Below are positions 43,322-50,445 of a stretch of DNA of 50,445 nucleotides, in pieces; position 1 is the stretch's first letter; every line of letters begins with the position of its first letter. The notes beneath the pieces were generated by a model. The model ran no database searches. It worked only from the letters and a program-made list of their open reading frames with translations, and was not told where the DNA came from. This DNA comes from Actinomyces sp. (lineage in GTDB: Bacteria; Actinomycetota; Actinomycetes; Actinomycetales; Actinomycetaceae). The DNA is taken from positions 1 through 50,445 of the forward strand of contig JAHACW010000010.1 in assembly GCA_018375675.1 (NCBI GenBank). The letters run 5' to 3'. Position numbers and translations under genes: made by a program.

Positions 43322-44499
43322 AGATCGGAATCGTGAATCCCTACTCCTGGGACGTGCCCGGGGGAGTGGGCTTCCACATTCGCGACCTCGCGTTGAAGCT
43401 GCGGTCCCGCGGACACGACGTTCAGGTGCTGACGCCGTCGACCTCGGATGACCTGCCCGACTGGATCACGTCCGCCGGTTCGTCCGTGTCCATCCCCTTC
43501 AACGGATCGGTGGCCAATATTTCGGTGAAACCGAAGGCACTGGCGCGGACTCGCCGTTGGCTGGCAGATAACGATTTTGATGTCGTGCACGTCCACGAGC
43601 CCGTCGTTCCCTCGGTGTCCATGGCAGCTGCGATGCTATCGACTGCCCCCCTCGTAGGAACATTCCACGCAGCCCTTGGACGGTCGGTCTCGCGCGCCAT
43701 TGCCTCGGCTCCCATGCGCCTGTACATGGAACGCATCGGAGTGCGCATCGCCGTGTCCGAGGAGGCTCGCCGAACGCTGATCGAGCACCACGGCGGCGAT
43801 GCCGTCATCATTCCGAACGGGGTGGAGACGGCCTCGTTCCGCAGCGCGCAGCCCCTTGAGCAGTGGGTAGCGACGGATGAACGTCCGGTCATCGTGTTTC
43901 TTGGCCGCCTCGATGAGCCCCGAAAGGGCCTGGGTATTTTCGCGGGCGCCATCGCTGGGGTTCTCGAGCGTTTCCCGGGCGCCCGTTTCTTGATTGCCGG
44001 CAGAGGAGACGCTCCGGAGATTCGCCAGGCCGTCGAGCGTTTTGGTGATTCCGTGTCCTTCCTCGGGGGAATCAGCGACGAGGAGAAGGAATCCTTGCTC
44101 GCCGGTGCCAACATCTACGTCGCTCCGCAGACGGGCGGCGAGTCTTTCGGCATCGTCCTCGTCGAGGCGATGGCGGCCCATACGGCTGTCGTTGCCTCGG
44201 ATATCCCCGCCTTCCGTGCGGTGCTTGAGGATGGGCGAGCCGGCGCGCTCTTCGAGACGGGCAACAGCGACTCGCTCGCACGTACCCTCATCGACCTGCT
44301 GACCGACCGCGACCGTCTCGAGGAACTGTCCGCTGCCGGAGCGCGCTCATCGGCGCAGTACGACTGGGAGGTTGTGGCGGATAAGGTCTTCGAGGTCTAC
44401 AAGCTGGCGATTGCCATGGGAAGTCCCGCCGAATCGGGAACGCGCCGGGCACGTGACCTGATCCGAGGCCGTGGAGAAGAAGGGGAGGACCTCGCATGA
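43318..44499 (+). CDS. pimA: Phosphatidyl-myo-inositol mannosyltransferase PimA
   Basis: A 393-residue GT4 glycosyltransferase (GT-B fold) transferring the first mannose from GDP-mannose to phosphatidylinositol. N-terminal NPYSWDVPGGVGFHI, HVHEP, AVSEEARRT, FLGRLDEPRKGL (nucleotide loop) and ESFGIVLVEAM (E-x7-E motif) match PimA. Its stop overlaps the start of the next gene. The order with pgsA and the acyltransferase makes the assignment strong. Confidence 0.92.
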   Translation: MKIGIVNPYSWDVPGGVGFHIRDLALKLRSRGHDVQVLTPSTSDDLPDWITSAGSSVSIPFNGSVANISVKPKALARTRRWLADNDFDVVHVHEPVVPSVSMAAAMLSTAPLVGTFHAALGRSVSRAIASAPMRLYMERIGVRIAVSEEARRTLIEHHGGDAVIIPNGVETASFRSAQPLEQWVATDERPVIVFLGRLDEPRKGLGIFAGAIAGVLERFPGARFLIAGRGDAPEIRQAVERFGDSVSFLGGISDEEKESLLAGANIYVAPQTGGESFGIVLVEAMAAHTAVVASDIPAFRAVLEDGRAGALFETGNSDSLARTLIDLLTDRDRLEELSAAGARSSAQYDWEVVADKVFEVYKLAIAMGSPAESGTRRARDLIRGRGEEGEDLA

Positions 44500-45110
44500 T
44501 CTCGCTGTCCCCCTGGCTGCTTGTCGCTATTGCCGTCGCTGTTATCGCGCTCGGTGTCGTTGCAGGATTCGCGATTACACGTGCGCGCCGTCTGGACCGG
44601 CTCCATCAGCGCATCCTTGCGTCGCGCGACTCTCTCTCGCGCCTCCTGCTGCGCCGGGCCTCCGAGGCAGATCTGCTGAGCCGCAGCGTCGGGCTGGAAA
44701 ACTCCGGCCTCGCCGACGTCGCACGCGCCTACATTCAGGACGGGGGAGACCAGCTCACCACCGATGGCCTCGACCGCCGAACTGCAGCGCAACGCCAGGG
44801 CGATCGTGTCGAGGTTGCGACGCGTTTGGAGCGTGCGTCCGCCCTGTCTCGCGCAATCCGCGAGACTCTCACTCCCGAAGAACGGGCGCGCATTGCGTCG
44901 GAGCCTCAGGCCAGCGCACGCCTGGAAGCGTTGGACGCGACGTGCTATCGCATCGAGCTCACGCGCAACGTGCATAACGTGGATGTCGCGGGAGTTCGCG
45001 CCTTGCGTTCCGCACGAATGGTAAAATTGTTGCGACTGGCCGGGCATGCTCCGATTCCCGAGCCCATTGACTTTGATGATGACACGCAGACAGGCGGACG
45101 AGGTTACTGA
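44496..45110 (+). CDS. N-terminally anchored membrane protein, LemA-like, unknown function
   Basis: A 204-residue protein with a single N-terminal helix (residues ~7-28, LLVAIAVAVIALGVVAGFAI) followed by a charged helical cytoplasmic domain (ARRLDRLHQRILASRDSLSRLLLRRASEADLL and ATCYRIELTRNVHNVDV). The Arg-Asn-His-Asn-Val pattern and long helices recall LemA family proteins, though this is tentative. It overlaps pimA by 4 bp and the PrsW gene starts 2 bp later, so it is part of the PIM operon. A coiled-coil scaffold function is possible but not shown. Confidence 0.7.
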   Translation: MISLSPWLLVAIAVAVIALGVVAGFAITRARRLDRLHQRILASRDSLSRLLLRRASEADLLSRSVGLENSGLADVARAYIQDGGDQLTTDGLDRRTAAQRQGDRVEVATRLERASALSRAIRETLTPEERARIASEPQASARLEALDATCYRIELTRNVHNVDVAGVRALRSARMVKLLRLAGHAPIPEPIDFDDDTQTGGRGY

Positions 45111-45111
45111 C

Positions 45112-46413
45112 ATGCACGCGACCCACTGGGGAGGGCCCGGCGAGGACTATCGCCTCAGCAAGATCAGCAGTGCCACCATCGATTCCACTGATGGCGTCTC
45201 GGCACCGGCCCCCGACGATGCCGCTCCCGTCTGGCAGCCTCCCAAGGCCGCGCACTCCTTCCCCTGGTTCGAGGTCGTCATGACGACGATCGGCGTGCTG
45301 GGGACCATCGGCATCATCGTCTTCGGTTTGGCACCCGAGTCTTCAAGCGTGACCGCCTTCGTGAAGACGACGCTGCTGTCCCTGGTCGCCCTCGTGATCG
45401 TCGTCGGCTTCCTCCAGCGGATCGATCGCTGGGAGCCAGAACCGTGGACGACGAAGCTTGCGATGTTTTTGTGGGGCGGGGGCGTGGCAACGCTGTCGGC
45501 GATGATCATGAATACGGCACTGGGCGAGGACATTGCCGCCACAATCGGTGACTTCGAGCGTGCGGAGCGACTCGGCGCGGCATTCATTGCGCCCCTTGTC
45601 GAGGAGACCCTGAAGGGGATCGGCGTCCTCATCATCGTCGTTGTACGCCGCAACTCCATCAACTCGGTGCTCGACGGTGTTGTGTACGCGGGATTCTCGG
45701 CGGCTGGGTTCCTTTTCTTCGAAGACATTTTGTACTTCCTGCGCACCGAGGGTCAAGGAACAAAGACTCTCGTGTTTGTGTTCGTTCTTCGCGCTCTGCT
45801 GGGACCGTTCCTGCACGTGATGGCAACCTCGATGACGGGCATCGGATTGGCGCTCGCCCTCCTCAAGTTCAAGCGGGGCTGGTCGAAGACCGCGATCGTC
45901 GTCGTCTTCTGGTTCTTCGCGATGCTCATTCACTTCGTGTGGAACGGAAGCCTCGCATTGACTGAATCCGGATTGGGCTTTATTGCCATGTATCTCGTGG
46001 TGGGTATTCCCGGGTTCGTCCTCTGGTCGATTCTGCTGCTGCGAGCTGCACGCCGGGAGGCTCTCCACATTCGCGAGGGCCTGGTTCCCTACGTGCGTAC
46101 CGGATGGATCCTTCCCGGCGAAGTCTCGATGGCGACCGATCGTCGCGCGCGTCAAGCCGCCTTCAAGTGGGCTGCCCAGGGTGGTCGGGATGCGAAGCGC
46201 GCGATGCGCGCCTTCTTGTCCGACCTGGCCTCCCTCGGCCTCGACCAGCGCCTCATGGCTCGCCACGGCGCCGATCGTTCTCGCATCGAAAACGATCGTC
46301 AGATGCTGGCCGATGCCGTTGAAAACCGGCGCGAATTCCTGCGACTGACCTCGATCGCGGAGCAGCAAAAAGACGTGACGAACGCCGTGGCAGGTCGCAC
46401 GCAGGTCGCCTGA
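45112..46413 (+). CDS. PrsW-family intramembrane metalloprotease, paralogue 1
   Basis: A 433-residue polytopic protein with about nine hydrophobic segments. The PrsW motifs are present: EExxK (Glu164-Glu165-x-x-Lys168 in PLVEETLKG), FFED, HVMATS and HFVWNG (His with Asn), likely zinc-ligand or catalytic residues in membrane helices. B. subtilis PrsW cleaves an anti-sigma factor; the substrate here is unknown. A ~100-residue basic/acidic C-terminal tail (from ~330) is extra. The start ATG 45112 follows the previous stop by 2 bp; the frame open to 45046 overlaps the upstream gene and is not used. Confidence 0.85.
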   Translation: MHATHWGGPGEDYRLSKISSATIDSTDGVSAPAPDDAAPVWQPPKAAHSFPWFEVVMTTIGVLGTIGIIVFGLAPESSSVTAFVKTTLLSLVALVIVVGFLQRIDRWEPEPWTTKLAMFLWGGGVATLSAMIMNTALGEDIAATIGDFERAERLGAAFIAPLVEETLKGIGVLIIVVVRRNSINSVLDGVVYAGFSAAGFLFFEDILYFLRTEGQGTKTLVFVFVLRALLGPFLHVMATSMTGIGLALALLKFKRGWSKTAIVVVFWFFAMLIHFVWNGSLALTESGLGFIAMYLVVGIPGFVLWSILLLRAARREALHIREGLVPYVRTGWILPGEVSMATDRRARQAAFKWAAQGGRDAKRAMRAFLSDLASLGLDQRLMARHGADRSRIENDRQMLADAVENRREFLRLTSIAEQQKDVTNAVAGRTQVA

Positions 46414-46594
46414 CTCGGAGTGCCGAGCAGGGGAGTGAGGCCAGAGAGCAAACGACGAGGCAGAGCCAGGTAATCTTCGCGGCTACCGGTACGTGCCCTG
46501 TCACGTGAGTGCTCTTTCACGGCTCTTCCATCGCCCCCTCATAGCTGACGCATAGGAACAACGGGCATGATAGGGGTGACAGAAAGGAAATAAC

Positions 46595-47443
46595 GTGACT
46601 CATACTGTGTCTGTGCGACCCCGTTCGTGGGCGCTCGTCGTGTGCTCGCTCATCCTCATTGCATTGAGCGTTCGGGCGGCTATCTATGAATTTACGGAGG
46701 CCCTTGAGGGTGTCGTGTCGTCTGATGCCTGGCTTGCGGTTGGTGCATCGACGCTAAGCGCAGTTGTAGGGCTGGTGTTTCTCGCATGGGCCGCTCGCCT
46801 CAAGCCCACCGTGCTGTCCTGGTTGGCCGCATTCGGCTGGGGAACCGGTGGCGCGCTCATCTTCGCCGGATACGGCAACACAGTCATCGACTCGGCCGTA
46901 GCCGCGAGCAACCTGGGCGACGACGCGGTCGATGTCGTGACGTCCGTCGTCACGGGTCCCCTCGTCGAAGAAACAGGTAAGGGAATCGGTGTTCTGGCGC
47001 TGATCCTCGCCGCACGAAAGCTGCTCACGCGTCCTGCGCAGGGCGGCGTTCTCGGCGCCCTCGTCGGCCTCGGTTTCGCCTGGGGTGAGGACGTGGGTTA
47101 CTACGTGAGCGCCCTTGAAGATGGTATGAGCGGACTGTGGGAATCCTTCCTGGCACGTGCGCTGCTCGGCGCCTACGGTCACGCGATCTTCACGGGTGTG
47201 TTCGGTTACGCCCTGGCATGGGCGGTGCTGCGCGCACGGAATGTACTTGCGAGCCTCCTCACCGCGGTCGGCGGATTCGTCGGAGCCCTCGCGCTGCACG
47301 CCCAGGCCAATGGTGTCGGCTTCCTTGCTCCCGAGGACTCGTGGAACCTGACCTACGGCGTGATCGAGATTCCCGTTCTCGTTGTAAGCGTCGCCCTCCT
47401 CGTGTGGGGCTTGCGCCGCCACCGGGCTACCCTGGAGGCATGA
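46595..47443 (+). CDS. PrsW-family intramembrane metalloprotease, paralogue 2
   Basis: A 282-residue PrsW relative with about nine hydrophobic segments: EExxK at Glu125-Glu126-x-x-Lys129 (LVEETGKG), GEDVGYY, AYGHAIFT and LHAQANG. It lacks the long tail of paralogue 1, from which it is separated by 181 bp. The GTG start is preceded by AGAAAGGA. The Asn that pairs with the last His in paralogue 1 (HFVWNG) appears here as LHAQANG, so the order of motifs is kept. Its stop overlaps the NUDIX start (ATGA). Substrate unknown. Confidence 0.8.
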   Translation: MTHTVSVRPRSWALVVCSLILIALSVRAAIYEFTEALEGVVSSDAWLAVGASTLSAVVGLVFLAWAARLKPTVLSWLAAFGWGTGGALIFAGYGNTVIDSAVAASNLGDDAVDVVTSVVTGPLVEETGKGIGVLALILAARKLLTRPAQGGVLGALVGLGFAWGEDVGYYVSALEDGMSGLWESFLARALLGAYGHAIFTGVFGYALAWAVLRARNVLASLLTAVGGFVGALALHAQANGVGFLAPEDSWNLTYGVIEIPVLVVSVALLVWGLRRHRATLEA

Positions 47444-47967
47444 GCGCACTCGACTGGCCTGTGGACGCGGACGGCTATCCCCACCGGGAGGCCGCCCGCG
47501 TCCTCCTCTTTGATGACAGTGGACGGGTCCTCTTGGCCAAGGGCCACGACGAAGATCAACCGGAGCGATTCTGGTGGTTCACGATCGGTGGTGGGATCGA
47601 AGAGGGCGAAGATCCGCGCGCCGCAGCCGTGCGTGAGGTCTTCGAAGAAACAGGCATCGAACTGGCCGCTGACGATCTGGTGGGTCCCGTCCTCTACCGG
47701 ACTGCCGAGTTCGACTTCCTGGCGGTCACCGCCCGGCAGGACGAGTGGTTCTTCATCGCCCAGGCACCCTCGACCGCCCTCAGCTGGGATGGATGGACCG
47801 AGCTGGAACGCTCCGTCATCGACACGCAGGCCTGGTGGGACATCGACGAGGCCGCCGCCCAGATCGATGGAGACATCTATCCCGCGCAGATCCTCGAGTA
47901 TGCGCGCGCCTGGCGCGAGGGCTGGGACGGGCACATGATCCGCCTGACCGACACGCGCGAACCCTGA
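47440..47967 (+). CDS. NUDIX hydrolase
   Basis: A 175-residue enzyme with a complete Nudix box GGIEEGEDPRAAAVREVFEE (G-x5-E-x7-REV-x-EE-x-G). These enzymes hydrolyse nucleoside diphosphates linked to another group, with Mg. The ATG at 47440 overlaps the PrsW stop by 4 bp, so the two are co-translated. Mycobacterial PIM loci also end in a NUDIX gene (Rv2609c type), so this may be the equivalent, displaced by the two PrsW genes. Its substrate cannot be read from the sequence. Confidence 0.87.
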   Translation: MSALDWPVDADGYPHREAARVLLFDDSGRVLLAKGHDEDQPERFWWFTIGGGIEEGEDPRAAAVREVFEETGIELAADDLVGPVLYRTAEFDFLAVTARQDEWFFIAQAPSTALSWDGWTELERSVIDTQAWWDIDEAAAQIDGDIYPAQILEYARAWREGWDGHMIRLTDTREP

Positions 47968-47976
47968 CGAGCGTGC

Positions 47977-48666
47977 TCAGGCGAGGCCGAGGGGTGCGAT
48001 CGCCAGTGACAGATCCGGCGTATTGAGCTGGACCGACACTTGCTCGCGAACGGCGGGCTTCGCGCAGAACGCGATACCCACCCCTGCCTCGTGCATCATG
48101 GGGATATCGTTCGCCCCGTCGCCGATCGCGACCGTGCGCTTGAGGGGGACATTCAGGGACGAGGCCCACGAACGCAGGCAGTCGACCTTCACCTGGGAGG
48201 TGACGATGCGCCCGAGGACGCGGCCCGTCAGGACACCGCCCTCGACCTCGAGGCGGTTCGCCGCGTAGAAGTCGATGCCGAGAGAAGATGCCAGGGGAGC
48301 GACGACTTCCTCGAATCCACCGGACACGATGCCGAATTTTCCGCTGGCCCGGTGAACCGCGTCGATCAGCTCGCGCGCACCCTTCGTGGGGGTGATGGCG
48401 GACAGGACCTCGCCGAAGACGGATTCGGGGACCCCTGCGAGGGTTGCAACGCGCTCGCGCAAAGACTCCGCGAAATCGAGCTCGCCATTCATCGCACGAG
48501 ATGTAATCTCGGCGACACGCGCCCGCGTGCCCGCAGCTTCGGCGAGCTCCTCGATGACTTCCTGGCTGATCAGCGTCGAATCGACGTCGGTGACGACGAG
48601 GCCGGGTGCCCCGCTGGCACACAGCAGCGGAGCACCCGGCTCGTCGAGACGGTGAGTCATGCTCAC
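47977..48666 (-). CDS. serB: Phosphoserine phosphatase
   Basis: A 229-residue HAD-family protein with DVDST (nucleophile Asp27, Asp29), the second motif [10 protein letters not shown] and the third [12 protein letters not shown]. It dephosphorylates phosphoserine in serine biosynthesis. The first ~20 residues carry no ACT domain, so this is the short SerB form. GTG 48666 overlaps the glgC stop (GTGA); ATG 48660 is the alternative start. Sharing a transcript with glgC is unusual. Confidence 0.88.
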   Translation of the reverse strand: MSMTHRLDEPGAPLLCASGAPGLVVTDVDSTLISQEVIEELAEAAGTRARVAEITSRAMNGELDFAESLRERVATLAGVPESVFGEVLSAITPTKGARELIDAVHRASGKFGIVSGGFEEVVAPLASSLGIDFYAANRLEVEGGVLTGRVLGRIVTSQVKVDCLRSWASSLNVPLKRTVAIGDGANDIPMMHEAGVGIAFCAKPAVREQVSVQLNTPDLSLAIAPLGLA

Positions 48667-49898
48667 TTGCGGACGACCGCGCCCTTGGGAACGACCGTAA
48701 TGCCGGACTCCGTGACGGTGAAGCCGCGCTCGCGATCGTAATCAAGGTCGACACCGACGACGGCGCCTTCCTCGACGACGACGTTCTTGTCCAGGATCGT
48801 CTTCACGACCCGCGACGAGCGGCCGATGCGGCAGCCGTGCATGACGACGGAGTCCTCGATCTGCGCCCACGAGTGGACGTAGGTGTGCGGGGACACGATA
48901 GAGCGCTCGATCGCGCCGCCGGAGACGATCACGCCGGGGGAGACGAACGAGTCGATCGCGTGACCCAGACGATCCGCATCGCCGTACACGAACTTGGCCG
49001 GCGGCAGCGAGCCGTCGATCATCGTCATGGTCGGCCAGTCGCGGTTGTACAGGTTGAACACCGGGTGCACCGAGATCAAGTCCATGTTCGCCTCGTAGTA
49101 GGCGTCCAGCGTACCGACGTCACGCCAGTAGTCGCGGTCGCGGTCGGTCGACCCCGGTACGTCGTTGTCCTGGAAATCGTAGACGCCGCACTCGCCGCGC
49201 TCGACGAACCACGGGATGATGTTGCCGCCCATGTCGTGCTTCGAATCGGGGTTGGCCGCATCCTCACGCAGAGCGTTGACCAGATCCTTCGTGGTGAACA
49301 CGTAGTTGCCCATCGAGGCGAGGACCTTCGTCGGATCGTCGGGCAGGCCCACGGCGTTCTTCGGCTTCTCAAGGAAGTTCTTGACGACGCCGTTCTCGCC
49401 GTCGATGACGCCGAGTGCCGAAGCCAGCTCGATCGGCTGACGGATGCCGGCGACCGTCGCAGGCAGGCCCGAATCGATGTGATGCTGGACCATCTGCGAG
49501 AAGTCCATACGGTAGATGTTGTCCGCACCGATGATGACGATGTACTCCGGCTGCTCATCATCGACGATGTTCAGTGACTGGTAGATGGCGTCCGCGCTAC
49601 CCAGGTACCAGTGCGGGCCGCGACGCTGCTGAGCCGGCACGGGGGCAATGAAGTTGCCGAGTAGGGGAGACGTGTACCAGGTCTTTGTGACGTGGCGGTC
49701 GAGCGAATGGGACTTGTACTGCGTCAAGACAACAATCTTGAGGTATCCGGAATTCACGATGTTCGACAGTGCGAAATCGATCAGACGGAAGTGACCACCG
49801 AACGGAACTGCCGGCTTCGCGCGGTCATCCGTCAGGGGCATCAGTCGCTTTCCCTCACCGCCCGCGAGAACGATTGCCAGAACGTGGTTCTTTGCCAT
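48663..49898 (-). CDS. glgC: Glucose-1-phosphate adenylyltransferase
   Basis: A 411-residue nucleotidyltransferase making ADP-glucose from ATP and glucose 1-phosphate for glycogen synthesis. The N-terminal motif [25 protein letters not shown], the KPAVPFGG activator region, [18 protein letters not shown] and the C-terminal left-handed beta-helix ([18 protein letters not shown]) are typical of actinobacterial GlgC. The ATG at 49898 is preceded by GAGGTG; the frame extending to 49958 is not used. It is divergent from glgA, sharing the control region. Confidence 0.93.
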   Translation of the reverse strand: MAKNHVLAIVLAGGEGKRLMPLTDDRAKPAVPFGGHFRLIDFALSNIVNSGYLKIVVLTQYKSHSLDRHVTKTWYTSPLLGNFIAPVPAQQRRGPHWYLGSADAIYQSLNIVDDEQPEYIVIIGADNIYRMDFSQMVQHHIDSGLPATVAGIRQPIELASALGVIDGENGVVKNFLEKPKNAVGLPDDPTKVLASMGNYVFTTKDLVNALREDAANPDSKHDMGGNIIPWFVERGECGVYDFQDNDVPGSTDRDRDYWRDVGTLDAYYEANMDLISVHPVFNLYNRDWPTMTMIDGSLPPAKFVYGDADRLGHAIDSFVSPGVIVSGGAIERSIVSPHTYVHSWAQIEDSVVMHGCRIGRSSRVVKTILDKNVVVEEGAVVGVDLDYDRERGFTVTESGITVVPKGAVVRK

Positions 49899-50026
49899 GT
49901 GGCACCTCTTCGTTGGTCGAGTGGACCCGCATCGGCGCGGATCCGTGGGAGTGGTCACACTGTATTACAAATGTCTATCGATTGCTAGGCTGTCTCGTTT
50001 TCGACCAGCGGTGACGTGAGATCGGA

Positions 50027-50032
50027 TACGAT
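50027..50032 (+). promoter_or_regulatory. -10-like box upstream of glgA
   Basis: TACGAT lies 37 bp before the glgA ATG. The -35 is uncertain (TCGACC at a 20-bp spacing). The glgC-glgA intergenic region (49899-50069) must also hold the opposite glgC promoter; TAATAC or TACAGT on the minus strand near 49960-49970 are candidates. Confidence 0.3.
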
Positions 50033-50069
50033 GTGTCTCACACGTCGCTCCCGTCGGAAGGACCCCACC

Positions 50070-50445
50070 ATGCGCGTTGATCTCCTTACCCGCGAATACC
50101 CGCCCCACGTTTACGGCGGTGCCGGTGTCCATGTTCTCGAGCTGGCAAAGGTGCTGCGCGGCCTCGTCGATGATCTGCGAGTGCAGGCGTTTGACGGCCC
50201 CCGCGATCCCGGCACCGATGGAGCCGATCCGGGGGTGACCGGCCATAGCGACCTGCCCCAGCTTGAGGGGGCGAACGCAGCGCTGCGTACCCTCGGCGTC
50301 GACCTGGAGATCGCCGCCGCGTGCGAAGGCTCGGATCTGGTGCACTCACACACCTGGTACGCCAACTTCGCGGGCCACGTGGCCTCGCTCCTCGGCGACA
50401 TCCCGCACGTCATCTCCGCCCACTCGCTGGAGCCGCTGCGCCCCT
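50070..50445 (+). CDS. glgA: Glycogen synthase (GlgA), 3' end beyond window
   Basis: The first 125 residues of a GT4/GT-B glycosyltransferase: MRVDLLTREYPPHVYGGAGVH at the start, VHSHTWYANFAGH and ISAHSLEPLRP at the cut edge. This matches actinobacterial ADP-glucose-dependent glycogen synthase, and the divergent position next to glgC supports it. GTCGGAAGGA precedes the ATG. The remaining two thirds of the gene are outside the window. Confidence 0.9.
   Translation, partial: MRVDLLTREYPPHVYGGAGVHVLELAKVLRGLVDDLRVQAFDGPRDPGTDGADPGVTGHSDLPQLEGANAALRTLGVDLEIAAACEGSDLVHSHTWYANFAGHVASLLGDIPHVISAHSLEPLRP

Overview
The window is a high-GC, gene-dense actinobacterial chromosome segment. The gene content fits an oral Actinomyces/Schaalia-type organism. 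Supporting signs are the actinobacterial marker proteins (SepH/DUF3071, DUF4193, DUF3710, DUF3159, DUF5998, DUF3000), a phosphatidylinositol mannoside (PIM) operon, a topoisomerase IV ParC, LAxTG-anchored surface proteins and a GlgC/GlgA glycogen pathway. The genus assignment is an inference from gene content; no rRNA is present.

Layout. 1-739: 3' part of a PfkB sugar kinase. 936-4191: a three-gene type VII-secretion-like cassette (small WXG100-like protein, long Gly/Ala-rich protein, mycosin-like subtilase) with no ESX membrane genes in view. 4272-6749: parC, divergent from DUF5998 and an alkaline-phosphatase-superfamily enzyme. 8560-16804: sepH, then DUF4193, DUF3710, OB-fold and DUF3159 proteins, two TrkA/Ceo potassium-regulation proteins, an APC permease and a TrmA-like RNA methyltransferase. 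This order strongly resembles the M. tuberculosis Rv2689c-Rv2699c neighbourhood. 16801-24485: ClC chloride transporter, S9 peptidase, dxs, RNase D and DUF3000. 24574-26709: glgX.

26864-27316: five tRNAs (Gly, Val, Gly, Cys, Val). 27881-32058: two tandem paralogous sortase-anchored adhesins with AT-richer upstream regions and perfect hairpin terminators; the second carries a ~120-residue Pro-Thr stalk. 32310-34076: GH13 alpha-glucosidase. 34098-36593: three tandem paralogous single-pass membrane proteins with Gln/Gly/Tyr-rich cytoplasmic tails and a small extracellular Cys-pair domain that I do not recognise. 36665-39070: an ATP-grasp ligase and a FemAB-type transferase, probably cell-wall cross-bridge enzymes.

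39143-46413: thrS, HIT, pgsA, PIM acyltransferase, pimA, a membrane protein and PrsW, mostly with stop/start overlaps. The thrS-to-pimA order matches the mycobacterial PIM locus. 46595-47967: a second PrsW and a NUDIX hydrolase. 47977-50445: serB and glgC on the minus strand, divergent from the start of glgA.

Main themes are cell-envelope construction (PIMs, peptidoglycan bridge, surface adhesins, T7SS-like substrates), glycogen/alpha-glucan metabolism (glgX, GH13, glgC, glgA) and ion transport. The best candidates for undescribed biology are the triple low-complexity membrane-protein cluster (34098-36593), the orphan T7SS/mycosin cassette (936-4191), and the two PrsW proteases beside the PIM operon. 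Several promoters appear to give leaderless mRNAs.
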